In this document: one piece after another, positions 44,401-56,300 of the stretch
Layout of the letters: each line of letters starts with the position of its first letter
How positions within the stretch are numbered: position 1 is the first letter of the stretch
NCBI RefSeq assembly: GCF_019175285.1
Contig: NC_056527.1
Location: 112,355,451 to 112,419,450, forward strand
Source of the DNA: Sceloporus undulatus
Taxonomy: Eukaryota > Chordata > Lepidosauria > Squamata > Phrynosomatidae
Reading direction: 5' to 3'
DNA: 64,000 nucleotides
The notes under the pieces: generated by a model
Seen by the model: the letters and a program-made list of their open reading frames with translations, nothing else
Databases searched by the model: none
Told to the model about the DNA's origin: nothing
Translations under genes and position numbers: made by a program

Positions 44401-47400
44401 GTAGGAAAGAAAATGCAGTGATCATATATGGGGAAACAGAATCATTTGCATGGCTGACCTTTTTCCTTGCAGCAAATGTGCTGGTTTCTAGAGATGACAT
44501 GAGCTTTACTGTGAAAGTGTGGATTCTGACAGCACAAATTGATGTTGCCTTGCATATCATTCTAAAGAGTTTCAATATGCAGAAACTCCATGGTGCTATC
44601 TCCTTTGCTCTTAAGTCCAAGGATGTAGAAGGCTTCCAGGAATACCTTCATAGTATCCATCCATCTGGTGAAAAATCAAATGGTTTTATCAAAGAGTTTT
44701 GGGAGCAAGCCTTTGACTGTTCCATTCAATCATCTGAAGTCCCAGGAGGCTTACTTGAACCTTGTACCGGGGAGGAGAAACTAGAGACCCTTCCTGCTAC
44801 CTTTTTTGAAATGAGCATGACTGGCCACAGCTACAGTATCTATAATGCTGTCTATGCTCTAGCGCATGCTTTTCATATGATGTATTCATCCAGATTTAAG
44901 GCCAGAGCAAAAGAAGTTTCTAGCATATTCAGCCCTCATGTGGAATCTTGGAAGGTAATGTCTTATTGGAAAAGGTCTACTGCCAAAACCTGTGTTGCAT
45001 TGGATGTTTGATATATAATGATCATTGTAATATTTGTCTCCAAAGTTCTCCTTGGAGAACTTCATCAATATTTTTTGGTTTCATTTCAACATGCTGCACT
45101 CCTGTCCAGATGTCACATAAAGCCTCCATGTTGTAACTTTATTGTACTCCATCCTGGAGGTTTTCCTGCGAACACCACCAACTTGTGGTCACATTGATTC
45201 CAGCTTCTTCCTATATCTATTACATAAATTAAGATGTCATTCATAGTCATGATTCTCCTGTCACAAAGGTGTTGATTTTTTGCTTTTTGTTTTGCTTTTT
45301 GTTTGTTTTTTAGTTAAGACCCAAAGATCCATCTAATCCAGCTTCAGATTTCCTTCACCACCAATTAATTAATTCTGGAAAGTCACAAGGAAGAAATGAA
45401 GAAGCTTCCTCTGAACCCCATATGAACAAATTTTGCCAAGGAAACCCCATGATAGAGTTGCATTAGGGTCTCCATAACTCAGAAACAACCTGTACACACA
45501 CAGTAACAACAATGAACTATTCCATTGATTCCAGTCATCTCATGATATGTCCAAACTACAACAGTCTCAGTTTAGTCAATTTGACTTCATGTGAGAGTTG
45601 AGGCTAGGGATTCATATAAAACTATTTTTCTCTCCATTTAGCTTCACTCTTTGCTTCAGAGGATTTCATTCAACAATAATGCTGGAGATGAAATTACATT
45701 GAATAAGTATGGCGAATTAGCAGCTGGATTTGATATTACAAATTTAGTCACTTTCCCAAACAATTCATATATTAGCATTAGTGTGGGAAGGCTGGATCCA
45801 CAACCTCCTCATGTCAAAGAATTCACCATTGAAGAGGAGAGAATCCAGTGGCATGGAGGCTTCATTCAGGTGGGAAACATCTCTTTCAAGTGAGACATCT
45901 AATAAGATTCCACATCACCATCTATGTTTCTTAACTTTACAAATCCATAGCTATATTGCGAAAATGAAACTGTGTTAAATATGGCAGAGATGGCACTGGC
46001 AAAAAATCTCAAATTTTTGTTTCTTTCCCATTTTTTGTGAGTCTTTTCTATAGACACCAGTAGGTTGCAGTAATGGAGATTTTATTCCCTGCTTTGCTAA
46101 TAAACTCCAGAAGACGAAAATGTACATTAGACACTTCTGATGCATGTTGTACACTTCTGAGGCGCATTGGACATTTGTTTTGTGATTGAGGCATTCCTAT
46201 TTTGCTCCAGCACTTCTTATGAAACTACTTTTTAATCATCTTTTTTTATTATTTAATTTTATAGTTGGGAAGGAGGGGTGGGTCGGAGTTTTGTGGGGCT
46301 TGTTTTTATTGTTGCATATTGTATTTTCTTTGTTACCCGCCTCGATCCTCAATTAGAAGAGGTGGGATATAAATATTATTATTATTATTATCCAGTGTCC
46401 AGGTGCACATCAGGGAATATGCAATGTGTGTCTGTGCTCATTGTACATCAGGTCATGGCACATCAGACTTCACCAATGGATAATGCATACCCATATGTTG
46501 TAATGTCATGGTATCTCCTAGGTAAATATGGGCATTGCAAAAGTACTCCATTCAATTTTGCACAAACATGAGACCATTCTCAAAGATGTTAAATCCCATG
46601 TTGAAAGGCAGCCAGTGTCTTTAAGGTGAAATACTACTGTGGTTGAGCACTGATAAGTCAAATAACCCCATCTCAGTTCATTTTTAAGGGAATATTCCCT
46701 CAGATATTTTCACAGCACTAAATTCTTTTCTCTCTTCAAAAACAGGTGCCTCCTTCCTCTCTCTGCAATGATAAGTGTTATCTCGGCTACAGAAAGAAAA
46801 AGAAGGAGGGGGAGACATTCTGTTGCTACGATTGTGAGCCATGTCCCAAAGGGAAGGTTGCAAACCAGACAGGTAGGAGGCATGTTGTCTCAGGCTGAGG
46901 AAACTGATGGTAGGGAATATAAATGAAGCTGGTATACAGTCCTAACAATGGCTGGTTTTATCATAGTTAGGCATAATGGTCTAGCATTGGGCCATGATGT
47001 AGTTGTTCATGTTTTGGGGATACTGCAAACTGCACTGTTCAGAATGAGTTAATAATTAACAGAAGAAGAAGTTAGAGGCCTTTGGATCAGAGGGAGAAAA
47101 AGAAGCAAGCTCTAAACGTGTAACAGGATTTGTTTTACATGCCCCTAAAACAGAGCAAATGAGCATCCAATTCCTCTTCTGTGAAGAACAAATTGGTAAA
47201 GGGTTAGGAGAATGCGTAATCGTGTCCTTTAAAATTTCTTGCTTCTTGAAACCCATGTGTTCTATTTTAAGGGAATGAGTGGCATATCTTGTTATGGGTT
47301 CAGAGCTTGCAGATGAGCATTTGCAAGCTCTGAGTAAAGCAGCTTCCTGGAAATTACATTTCAAATCATTCTCCATAGCTTTAAGAAAAGCACATTTCCT

Positions 47401-48417
47401 CTTTTAGACCAAGATTGTTTTCCCAACTAGAGGATCAAGATGCATTTTCGCTCTGAAAATGTTATCACAAAGTTAACATCAGCATATTTTCCTCTTACAG
47501 ATATGAATGACTGCATCAGCTGCTCAGAAGAGGAATATCCAAACCAGGGAAGAGATGGTTGCATTCCCAAAGTTCAAAGCTTCCTTTCCATTGACGAATC
47601 TTTGGGCATCATTTTAGCTTTTTTGTCTCTTTTCCTATCTCTGGTGACAGCATTAGTACTTGTAGTCTTTCTCAAGCAACGGCACACCCCCATTGTCAAA
47701 GCCAACAACCAAACCCTGAGCTACTCGCTCCTCACATCTCTGTGTCTTTGCTTCCTTAGCTCTTTGCTATTCCTTGGGAAGCCCAATAAGACGACTTGTC
47801 TTCTTCGACAAACAGCATTTGGCATTCTCTTCTCCACTGCTGTGTCTTCTGTTTTGGCCAAAACCCTTGTCGTGGTTGTGGCTTTCATGGCTTCCAAGCC
47901 AGGAAACATTTTCCACAAATGGGTGGGGAGAAGGTTGGCACATTCTGTTCTTTGGGGCTGTTCCCTTGTCCAGGTAGGCATTTGTGCTGCTTGGCTGGCA
48001 ACGTCTCCTCCCTTCCCAGACTCCAACAAGCATTTGATCATGGAAGAAATTGTGGTGGAATGTAATGAAGGGTCAGTTGCCATGTTTTACTGTGTCTTGG
48101 GCTACATGGGCTTTCTCTCTCTCGTCAGCTTCACAGTGGCCTTCCTAGCCAGGAAATTGCCTGACGGTTTCAATGAAGCCAAGTTCATCACCTTCAGCAT
48201 GTTGGTCTTTTGCAGCGTTTGGGTCTCCTTTGTCCCAACTTACCTGAGCACCAAAGGAAAATTTATGGTAGTTGTGGAAGTCTTTTCCATTTTGTCCTCT
48301 GGTGCAGGGTTACTGGGCTGCATCTTCTTCCCCAAATGCTACATTATATTGTTGAGGTCCGATTTGAACAACAGGAAACAACTTGTAAGGAGGAGAAATG
48401 ATTATAATACAGGTTAA
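41221..48417 (+). CDS. V2R-E: vomeronasal type-2 receptor, complete (6 exons, 877 aa)
   Basis: Complete V2R on the plus strand. Exons: 41221-41435, 42993-43284, 44100-44954, 45642-45869, 46746-46872 and 47501-48417 (215+292+855+228+127+917 = 2634 bp, 877 codons plus TAA). By residue: signal peptide 1 to about 20, ligand-binding domain to about 530, cysteine-rich linker 531-572, seven helices to 877. Start is the ATG of [10 protein letters not shown]; an upstream in-frame TTG was rejected. All introns are GT/AG. It is the inverted copy of V2R-A, with exon 3 two codons longer near [12 protein letters not shown]. The 3' flank carries a decayed second copy of the exon 6 end. Confidence 0.96.
41617..41875 (+). 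other. Decayed small secreted-protein-like reading frame (V2R-E intron 1)
   Basis: Homologous to 53479-53736 and starts ATGAAGGAAAAAGC. The frame keeps [24 protein letters not shown] and CSYFEL but has an in-frame TGA after HLD. Not translatable as a whole here. Confidence 0.35.
42362..42548 (-). repeat. tRNA-derived SINE (V2R-E intron 1)
   Basis: AAGTTTATCATGGGGGTTTC through GAGCAGGGATTCAAACACTG, minus orientation. Confidence 0.7.
42993..43284 (+). CDS. V2R-E exon 2
   Basis: 292 bp. [19 protein letters not shown] and [14 protein letters not shown]. Acceptor TTTAAAG|GGTAATG is purine-ended but keeps length and phase equal to V2R-A; donor CACAG|GTAAGA. Confidence 0.92.
43495..43805 (-). repeat. 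Interspersed repeat shared by both arms (right copy)
   Basis: Reverse-complement counterpart of 3775-4100 (AAGGTCTTGCAAACTTAGGG, GGAATCAATCCACCTG, CTTCTAGTGAGAGTCC). In V2R-E intron 2. Confidence 0.6.
44100..44954 (+). CDS. V2R-E exon 3
   Basis: 855 bp. [40 protein letters not shown] and [20 protein letters not shown]. Acceptor TTTAG|GTTTC, donor GGAAG|GTAATG. Confidence 0.95.
45350..45512 (+). repeat. SINE fragment (V2R-E intron 3)
   Basis: CAAATTTTGCCAAGGAAACC, CATGATAGAG and CTCCATAACTCAGAAACAAC before AGTAACAACAATG: the 3' half of the common SINE. Confidence 0.6.
45642..45869 (+). CDS. V2R-E exon 4
   Basis: 228 bp. [19 protein letters not shown] and [20 protein letters not shown]. Acceptor CATTTAG, donor TTCAG|GTGGGA. 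Confidence 0.94.
46260..46392 (+). mobile_element. L2-type LINE 3' tail (V2R-E intron 4)
   Basis: TTACCCGCCTCGATCCTC, GAAGAGGTGGGATATAAATA and an ATT tail resemble the end of 38463-39705. Very short, 5'-truncated copy. Confidence 0.65.
46746..46872 (+). CDS. V2R-E exon 5 (cysteine-rich linker)
   Basis: 127 bp. [20 protein letters not shown] and [18 protein letters not shown]. Acceptor AACAG, donor ACAG|GTAGGA. Confidence 0.93.
47501..48417 (+). CDS. V2R-E exon 6 (seven-transmembrane domain)
   Basis: 917 bp with stop. [67 protein letters not shown] and [14 protein letters not shown]. Intact and highly similar to the visible part of V2R-A exon 6 and to the V2R-F tail. Confidence 0.96.
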
Positions 48418-48689
48418 GTCTCAGTTATTAAAAAAGCTTGGGACCAGAAGTGTTTTGAATTTTTTCGGATGTTGGGGTACCTGTATTTTTATATATGTAT
48501 GTGATGACATATCATGGAGATGGCACCCACATCTAAACACAAAATTCATTCTGGCTTCTCTTTTATTAGCTCCAAAACATCGTATTTCCTATGCTGATTA
48601 GCATATCCTCAAATGTCTCTGGCATAATTTACTGCGATCCTTTGTAAAATCTGATCTTGGGCTTCTCTGTGGAAAGATCCCCACTAGTG

Positions 48690-48800
48690 ATATATCACCT
48701 CTCTGAAATCTTTCCCATTTTGTCCATCGGCCAGAGTTTCTCATTGCATCTTCTCCTACAAATGCTACATTATCTTGTATCACCAATATCAAAACTTTCT
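48690..48800 (+). pseudogene. Decayed second copy of V2R exon 6 3' end (downstream of V2R-E)
   Basis: GAAATCTTTCCCATTTTGTC and CAAATGCTACATTATCTTGT match the exon 6 stretch around GAAGTCTTTTCCATTTTGTC and CAAATGCTACATTATATTGT, about 290 bp after the real stop. Frame is lost. Confidence 0.6.
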
Positions 48801-49110
48801 TCCATTTGCTCCATACTTTACAGAATTAGGTGAATGTCCAGGCTGTCAGTTGTGTTTCTTGAGAAATGTTCCTAGTGTGAGTCTGTGAACCTTTCGCCTC
48901 AAGCTATTCTGTATGAAATAATCCACCAAGTGGCTTTGAGAGGCATGAAATAAGTGCACTTCTGTCCCAGATGGCCAGTGAGTTGTTCTTAGGTTGTCAA
49001 TAAAAAAGACACAGATTTCCTTTTAATGCCATAACATTTATGAAAACAAGAATAATTATGAAATAAATGAAAGACTAAAACTTTGTGTTTACACATAATG
49101 ATAAGAAATA

Positions 49111-49304
49111 TGGCTGTTGTGTGCCTTCACTTTATTTCTCACTTATGGACACACTAAGGTAAGCCTATCACAGGATTTTCTTGGCAAGAGAGTGTGACTT
49201 GCCTAAGGTCATCCACTTAGTTTTTATGGTTGAGAGTCATTCACAATCTGGTTTCCTAGAGTCCTTGTCCAATGTTCAAACTATTACACTATGACGGTTC
49301 CCCA
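49111..49304 (-). repeat. SINE downstream of V2R-E
   Basis: TGTTGTGTGCCTTCAC, ATCACAGGATTTTCTTGGCA and a GTGTGACTTGCCTAAGGTCA stretch. Its error-bearing copy lies at about 55145-55330. Confidence 0.65.
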
Positions 49305-51417
49305 TGGTAATAAATAACAATGAAAAAATTAAGTGGAATACTATGCCATCACGGGACAATCGGTCTAGGTCTGTTCACTTGCAGGCCACACTTATTTTTT
49401 GTGGACCTTTGACACGAACACCAAAGATAATGTTTACCTAACTGGATCATAACGTGTGTGTGTGTGTGTATGTGTGTTATGAACAATGAGTGGTTATGCT
49501 CACTGTCTACAATGTGGCCTGTCCCATTTTGGCTACTTATTTTTCCCTAATTTGTTGAGGTCTCTGTCTCCTGTCTCCAGAACTATCCTTCCTATAGTTA
49601 AAATATACTTTACTTTAAACATTTTCTTTGGTCTATCCTTTATTATTCTCTTATCTTGCAAGCAGTACACTGTTTGTTTTTACTTTATGATTTAATTCCA
49701 TTAAAACATTTAAACATTCATTACATATGTATGAATAAATGTTGACATTTACAGTCATTATGTCAACATTCATTCACTCTTAACATTAATAACCCCTAAT
49801 CTCTTATCCACAAAAATCACTCAAAGAGACATCTTCATTGCCCCAAGGTCCATGTGCCTAGATGTCTGCAGTTACCCAAAATAAGGAATGCTAGAATGCC
49901 ATACTGGGACAGTGAGTGAAAACAGTCCTGATAAGGGGATTGATGATGGTACCCACGTGGGCTTCCAAATGTATACCTTTTTGTAACCAATGACTGAATG
50001 AAATGTACATATGTTTAATTCTATGTACCAATCAATATATAGCTGGGACATTCTTTGTTTGAATCCCTATAAAAGGGTATGTCCCCTATTGATCAGGGCT
50101 TCAGACTTTGGCAAGATATTCCTCTGAAGCCAGCCAGCTCTCGCACTTCTGGGTCTCCCTGGTTGGAATTTCTGAATTGGCTGCAATAATGCTGCAATTG
50201 GCCTCATTACATAAGAGATTATCACATGGGGGTTATTCCATCCTTGTTCCGTTCCTGTCCTGTCCTTCCTGCATTATCGCGGAAAGGAATTCCCTGAGTT
50301 CACGCAGATCCTGTCAGTAATCCATCCAGAAAGTATGATTGACCATGACTGCGCAAAAGACTTTCAGATGACATTGGGCAGATCCCGTCATTTACCCATC
50401 ATTAAAGTGACACTGGCTGGCACTTGTCAATAACAAAAGTTCACATTATTGCAATGCCACTTTAATGATGGCTTAATGGTGGGATCGGAGTTACAATTTG
50501 AAAGCCTTTCACGTTATCGTATTCACTTACAGGTTAGTGACGGGATAAGGCTGGCTGGATTGATCATATCTCAATCCCATCTGTGTGTGATAATCTCCAG
50601 AATTTGAGATGGGCAATTTTATTAGGTGGGCCCCTCCAGAGTGGTGTTGGTTTAGGTCTTTACAGCCTGGTTCTAGCAGTAGTGGTACAGGCCTTAATAG
50701 GCCACATGTGTCACTGGGTTCCCTTATTCTATGGGCCCTGATACAACTATGGTCTGCCCCTCTCAGGTTTGGTTTGCTCCTTGCTCTGCATTGGTTGTTA
50801 TAGAGGCTATGTTTAAATGAGTTTGAGTGTTGGACTAGGAATAGTTCTTCGTTTCTATGGGATGTTATGGCTTCAAGAAAGAGTAGTGAGGGACCAAGGC
50901 AGTAGGATTGCTAGAGAGGTGCAGAAGGTGCAGACCATACCAGGTGACATCCTAAGAAATGGTGACACCAATGCTCCGCAAACACCTGCATTTGGGTAGA
51001 AACAAGCTGTGGCATTCACTTATATCTCTTTAAAATGCTGAAGAGACGGTGTGAGTGGGGTGAGGCTCAGTGGGAGGAGAAAAGAGAGGCCTTAGGGTTT
51101 TGTTTTAAAATTTTCAATTTTCAAAATTTAATTTTTAATTTAATTTTGCCAAATGTTCACTTTAAACACATGAAGCTATGTATATGTAAACACAATTGTT
51201 CTGTGTATGTGATATTGTAATGTAAAGGTATAAATGTAATGTTGCTAGTTGTTTATGTCACCACTATTACCATTACATTCAGTGATACATGGTAATACAA
51301 AATACATTAATAAAGAGTGAGTATGGGTTAGGTATGGGAAGAGGTCAATTGGGGGGGGTGGGGATGACACCATGAGATACGCCAACCCTACTGACACCAA
51401 AAGCCAAGGAAGAAGGT

Positions 51418-51822
51418 GTCAAAGGGTTAGAGTCAGCACACTGGGAAATGCTTAGATGTGTGTGTGTCTGACCATGAGCATCCAGCACTGGGAAGGACAA
51501 GGCTGATCATACACAGCTGATGCTCATAGGCTCAAGGACACTCTGGTGCCTGCGTGCACTAAACCTGGATGATGAAATATGTGTCTGGATTGCACAGGAG
51601 GACACTTTAGAGTGTGAGACAGGAAGTGATAGAGTTTGGGAGACCGCATGGTCTGAAGGCTATATAAACTCAAGGGCTTCCAGTAATTGCTTGTGGGTTG
51701 TAGTAGGAGTTCATATTCGTGTGATCTGTATTATAGCATTGGTGATTTGGATAGCACTCTGTAAATAAAGATAGCACTTCAGGAGACTTGGCTTGTCTGG
51801 TCGTTAATCAGCTGAAGCCTGG
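51418..51822 (+). repeat. Possible solo-LTR fossil
   Basis: TGTCAAAGG to CCTGGCA with TATATAAACTC near 51661 and AATAAAG near 51765 in LTR order. No internal region or clear flanking duplication; family not assigned. Confidence 0.3.
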
Positions 51823-52389
51823 CATTGGTTGCTGAGAGTCCCCGAAGATTCCTGCATTCCTTCAGTTCCTGGAAGACATCCAGTTGCTGTTATCTCTACT
51901 GAGGGCTGTGAACCACGTTTCTGAATTTGCCAGTTATACTCTGCTATATACCAGCATTGGCTATATGGCTCAGATAAGTTGCTGACAGAAGGCTGTACTA
52001 AGAGTCCCCCATCTAAATGTCCATCTCTTGAATATTCATTATCCTCTAAAGGGGTCCAGAAAGCATCTATCCTTGAGATGGACCTGAGAGTTTTGCTCTC
52101 ACTTATAAAATCCTGTGACTTGTGCAGAGCGTTCTGGATTTGTCTTCTGCTAGATGGCCAGGTGGGGATTAACCCAGGTATTGGATTGCCCTTGCATCAA
52201 CTTGAGGTCTCCGTAAGTTGGAAATGATTTGAAAGGTACATAACAGCAACAGAATTTGAGAGCATGGGTTCTGTTGTCTCAGAACAAAGTTGCATCAATT
52301 ATAGCATTTGTATTTCTGTCCCCACAAGCACGGGTCATCACTTCTTTAACTAGTTTCAAAATCAGTTGAAGACCATCCAGTTCAGAGAA

Positions 52390-52603
52390 GCGTTCCCAAG
52401 CACTGCATGACTACTATTTGCTATTTGATGTTGCTACTTGACCTTTTTGATTTGTTGCCTGTTTTATTGAACCCTTTCCTGTATTATTATGTATTATTTA
52501 TATGTATTATGCTATTATTTCTTAGATTGTATGCCATGGGCAGGTTTACTCTTATTGTTTGTTTGTACAGCACTGTGCAAATCTACAGCGCTATATAAAT
52601 AAA

Positions 52604-52640
<37 letters not shown>

Positions 52641-52642
52641 TA
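52390..52642 (+). mobile_element. Non-LTR retrotransposon 3' tail with (AAT)n
   Basis: TAGATTGTATGCCATGGGCA, TGTACAGCACTGTGCAAATC and GCGCTATATAAATAAAG before an AAT run to about 52642. A common LINE 3' end; severely 5'-truncated. It splits the segment homologous to 40730-40760 upstream of V2R-E. Confidence 0.65.
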
Positions 52643-52914
52643 ATTGAGTGCATATTTCCTCACTGATGGCATATTTTTGGACATCCGGTTGCCATCCTTG
52701 AAGCAGAGGATAGTTGCGTGGAAATGTTAGAAAAGAATTTTGTTGACAATCATACTACTGTATTGACAATGTTGAAGGGATAAAAAACAAGTTATCAAAA
52801 TCATTGTAATCAATTCATGATTAATGCTCCAGGGCTTTTCCAGATGGTAGTATTTTTAAAAGTCTGAAAAGATTATAAATAGTCCAATACACCATTGACA
52901 GTTAAAATTAGGTC

Positions 52915-53086
52915 CTGGGGGAGAGAGAGGGAGGACAACTTGATAGTTGACCACACAATTTCTAAGCCAGTACACAATGGGATATTGTCAATCAGCTTTT
53001 GCAAAACAGGCTAACGCTGGCAGTTACACTGCAGGAATATTAGAAAAGTCTCTCTTTACAGGGAAGCAATGCAATAGGATGCTGTG
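52915..53086 (+). promoter_or_regulatory. Conserved 5' flank of V2R-F
   Basis: Aligns with the V2R-E flank (CACACAATTTCTAAGCCAGT, GGGATATTGTCAATCAGC). Likely promoter or 5' UTR interval; no precise site. Confidence 0.3.
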
Positions 53087-53301
53087 ATGCTGCCTCTACT
53101 GTTACAAGTATTGCTGGCTATTCATTTGATTTACAGAGTTCATACTATTAAGTGCAAACCAATGGATCCTCTTCCTATTCCACATGAGTGGCATCGTCCA
53201 AATGAAATCCTCGTTGGTGGGATTGCATCTCATATCCATCAACTGTTCCCTTCAATTTCATTCCAAAATCATCCTTCTCAGGAGTCATATGACCTGCAAG
53301 C
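53087..53301 (+). CDS. V2R-F exon 1
   Basis: 215 bp, same length as in A and [21 protein letters not shown] signal peptide; [20 protein letters not shown]. Donor CAAGC|GTGAGG. Confidence 0.92.
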
Positions 53302-56300
53302 GTGAGGAACTAATTTTTATTTCATCTATCTCCCGGATGTTGATATTATTTCAAAGAATCTTACACTTCTATGTTGGCAAACTGTACGAATATTATAGTG
53401 GGCAAAGGCCTTGTTTTTGTTTGTTGCAGAAAAGGGTATAAATGAATGACTGTGATCTGATTTTGATTGATGTGCAAAATGAAGGAAAAAGCAAAGATCC
53501 TCCATCTAAATATTCTGCTGATGCTATTACATCTTCTTTTAGGGGCAAATTACACATTATACACAGAGTTCTTTGATATTTGCCCTGTGAAAATCAACAG
53601 CTGGAAAGGAAATTTAGCTTGGAGGCACAGTCGAGGGAATGGCCAATACTTTTGCCTGTCTTGTACCTCGAGTCAAAATCCCAGGGGCAACTGTAGCTAC
53701 TTTCAGCTACAGTTTGCATTTATGTTGGTTATTTAAAAGTTAGTTTTGGCTACTCTGGGGTAAAAAGGGAACAACAAGTGATCTATGTAATTGCTTAAGC
53801 ACATCTATTTTACAAGCTATATGCATCTAAATCCACAATGACGAAGTATCAAAAGACATCAATAAACAACAGTGTCCATCTGCAGAATAGGGTGATAAAA
53901 GTCCATATAAACACCATCTCTAGTGTTGGCAGTGAATAAAACTCTACTGCTGCAACACCACAATATTGTCCAAAATCTAGGGAACAAACATTAATGGTAC
54001 TTGGAGCAAAATAAGCCTGAAGTTGGAACTTGTAATTTTTACTGGTAGCAAGGTCCTTTGTCAGTGTATTCAGACGGCTACCTCCGGAGTACTCTGAGGC
54101 CATTTCGACTCTCCACAAGTCTTCATCAGCATAAAAGAGGTTTTTTTGCCGGATTAATAATGTAAATAATGTGTTCCATTCTTCTAAATATACAAGGTAA
54201 CAATAATTAATACATTAAATACCATCAATGACACAATACACAATCAAGTATAATTGTAAAACAGAATTCCAAGAATTAAACCATTGTAGCTTACCAATGA
54301 CATTCACAACTTGGCTTAACAGATAAGAAGAATGCTGGTAAAAGTTTACAGGAATAGTATGTTATATTATACTCTAGCCCAGCAATGGGCTGCAGGTGAT
54401 AGCAAAATGAATCCAGTTCTCTTAAAGCAGTGTTTCTCAAATAGTGGGGCGCGCCCCCCGGGGGGTTATAATACAGGTTTAGTCCTCAGTTATTAAAAAG
54501 CTGGGACCAGCAGTGTTTTGAATTTTTTCGGATGTTGGGGTACCTGTATTTTTATATATGTATGTGATGACATCTGGAGATGCACCCACATCTAAACACA
54601 AAATTCATCTGGCTTCTCTTTTATTAGCTCCAAAACATCGTATTTCCTGCTATTAGCATATCCTCAAATGTCTCTGGCATAATTTACTGCGATCCTTTGT
54701 AAATATTCTTGGGCTTCTCTGTGGAAAGATCCCCACTAGTGATATATCACCTCTCTGAAATCTTTCCCATTTTGTCCATCGGCCAGAGTTTCTCATTGCA
54801 TCTTCTCCTACAAATGCTACATTATCTTGTATCACCAATATCAAAACTTTCTTCCATTTGCTCCATACTTACAGAATAGGTGAATGTCCAGGCTGTCAGT
54901 TGTGTTCTTGAGAATGTTCCTAGTGTGAGTCTGTGAACCTTTCGCCTCAAGCTATCTAGAAAAATCCACCAAGTGGCTTTGAGAGGCATGAAAAGTGCAC
55001 TTCTGTCCCAGATGGCCAGTGAGTTGTTCTTAGGTTGTCAAAAAAAGACACAGATTCCTTTTAATGCCATAACATTTATGAAAACAAGAATAATATGAAA
55101 TAATGAAAGACTAAAACTTGTGTTTACACATAATGATAAGAATATGGCTGTTGTGTGCTTCACTTTATTTTCTCCTAGGACACACTAAGGTAAGCTATCA
55201 CAGGATTTTCTTGGCAAGAGAGTGTGACTTGCCTAAGGTCATCCACTTAGTTTTTATGGTTGAGAGTCATTCACAATCTGGTTCCTGAGTCCTTGTCCAA
55301 TGTTCAAACTATTACACTATGAGGTTCCCCATGGTAATAAATAACAATGAAAAATTAGTGGAATACTATGCCATCACGGGACATCGGTCTAGGTCTGTTA
55401 CTTGCAGGCCACACTTATTTTTTGTGGACCTTTGACACAACACCAAAGATATGTTTACCAACTGGATCATAACGTGTGTGTGTGTGTATGTGTGTATGAA
55501 CAATGAGTGGTTATGCTCACTGTCTACAATGTGGCCTGTCCCATTTTGCTACTTATGTTTCCCTAATTTGTTGAGGTCTCTGTCTCTGTCTCCAGAACAT
55601 CCTCCTATAGTAAAATATACTTTACTTTAAACATTTTTTGGTCTATCCTTTATTATTCTCTTATCTTGCAAGCAGTAACTGTTGTTTTTACTTTATGATT
55701 TAATTCCATTAAAACATTTAAACTCATTACATATGTATGAATAAATGTTGACATTTACAGTCATTATGTCAACATTCATTCACTCTTAACATTAATACCC
55801 CTAATCTCTATCCACAAAAATCACCAAAGAGACATCTTCATTGCCCCAAGGTCCATGTGCCTAGATGTCTGCAGTTACCCAAATAAGGAATGCTAGAATG
55901 CCATACTGGGACAGTGAGTGAAAACAGTCCGAAAGGGGATTGTGATGGTACCCACGTGGGCTTCCAAATGTATACCTTTTTGTAACAATGAGAATGAAAT
56001 GTACATATGTTTAATTCTATGTACCAATCAATAATAGCTGGGACATTCTTTGTTTGAACCCTATAAAAGGGTATGTCCCTATTGATCAGGGCTTAGACTT
56101 TGGCAAGATATTCTCTGAAGCCACCAGCTCTCGCACTTCGGGTCTCCCTGGTTGGAATTTCTGAATTGGCTGCAATAATGCTGCAATTGGCCTCATTACA
56201 TAAGAGATTATCACGGGGGTTATTCCATCCTTGTTCCGTTCCTGTCCTGTCCTTCCTGCATTATCCGGAAAGGAATTCCCTGAGTTCACGCAGATCCTGT

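Larger units (their letters stand above)
37490..48420 (+). repeat. Right arm of inverted segmental duplication
   Basis: Matches the reverse complement of about 1-7600. Longer than the left arm mainly because of later insertions at 37691-37926, 38120-38331 and 38463-39705 and differences inside introns. Confidence 0.8.
48402..51975 (+). repeat. Template of the duplicated 3.5-kb block (first copy)
   Basis: Runs from the last codons of V2R-E exon 6 into intergenic sequence. The same sequence, with many small deletions, recurs at 54466-57920. Confidence 0.9.
48418..53086. other. Intergenic region between V2R-E and V2R-F
   Basis: No intact gene. In order: Tigger-like fragment 48455-48560, decayed V2R exon 6 end 48690-48800, SINE 49111-49304, (TG)n at 49454-49478, unassigned sequence with LTR-like portions 49860-51960, an L2/CR1-type tail 52390-52642 and then the V2R-F 5' flank, which aligns with that of V2R-E. 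Confidence 0.6.

Noticed and set aside
47721-48083. 120-codon antisense ORF inside V2R-E exon 6
   Set aside because: It is the shadow of a conserved coding exon on the opposite strand, with no homology of its own.
48598-48792. Minus-strand ORF seen twice (also 54653-54844)
   Set aside because: It recurs only because the block is copied; it overlaps the exon 6 relic and shows no protein features.
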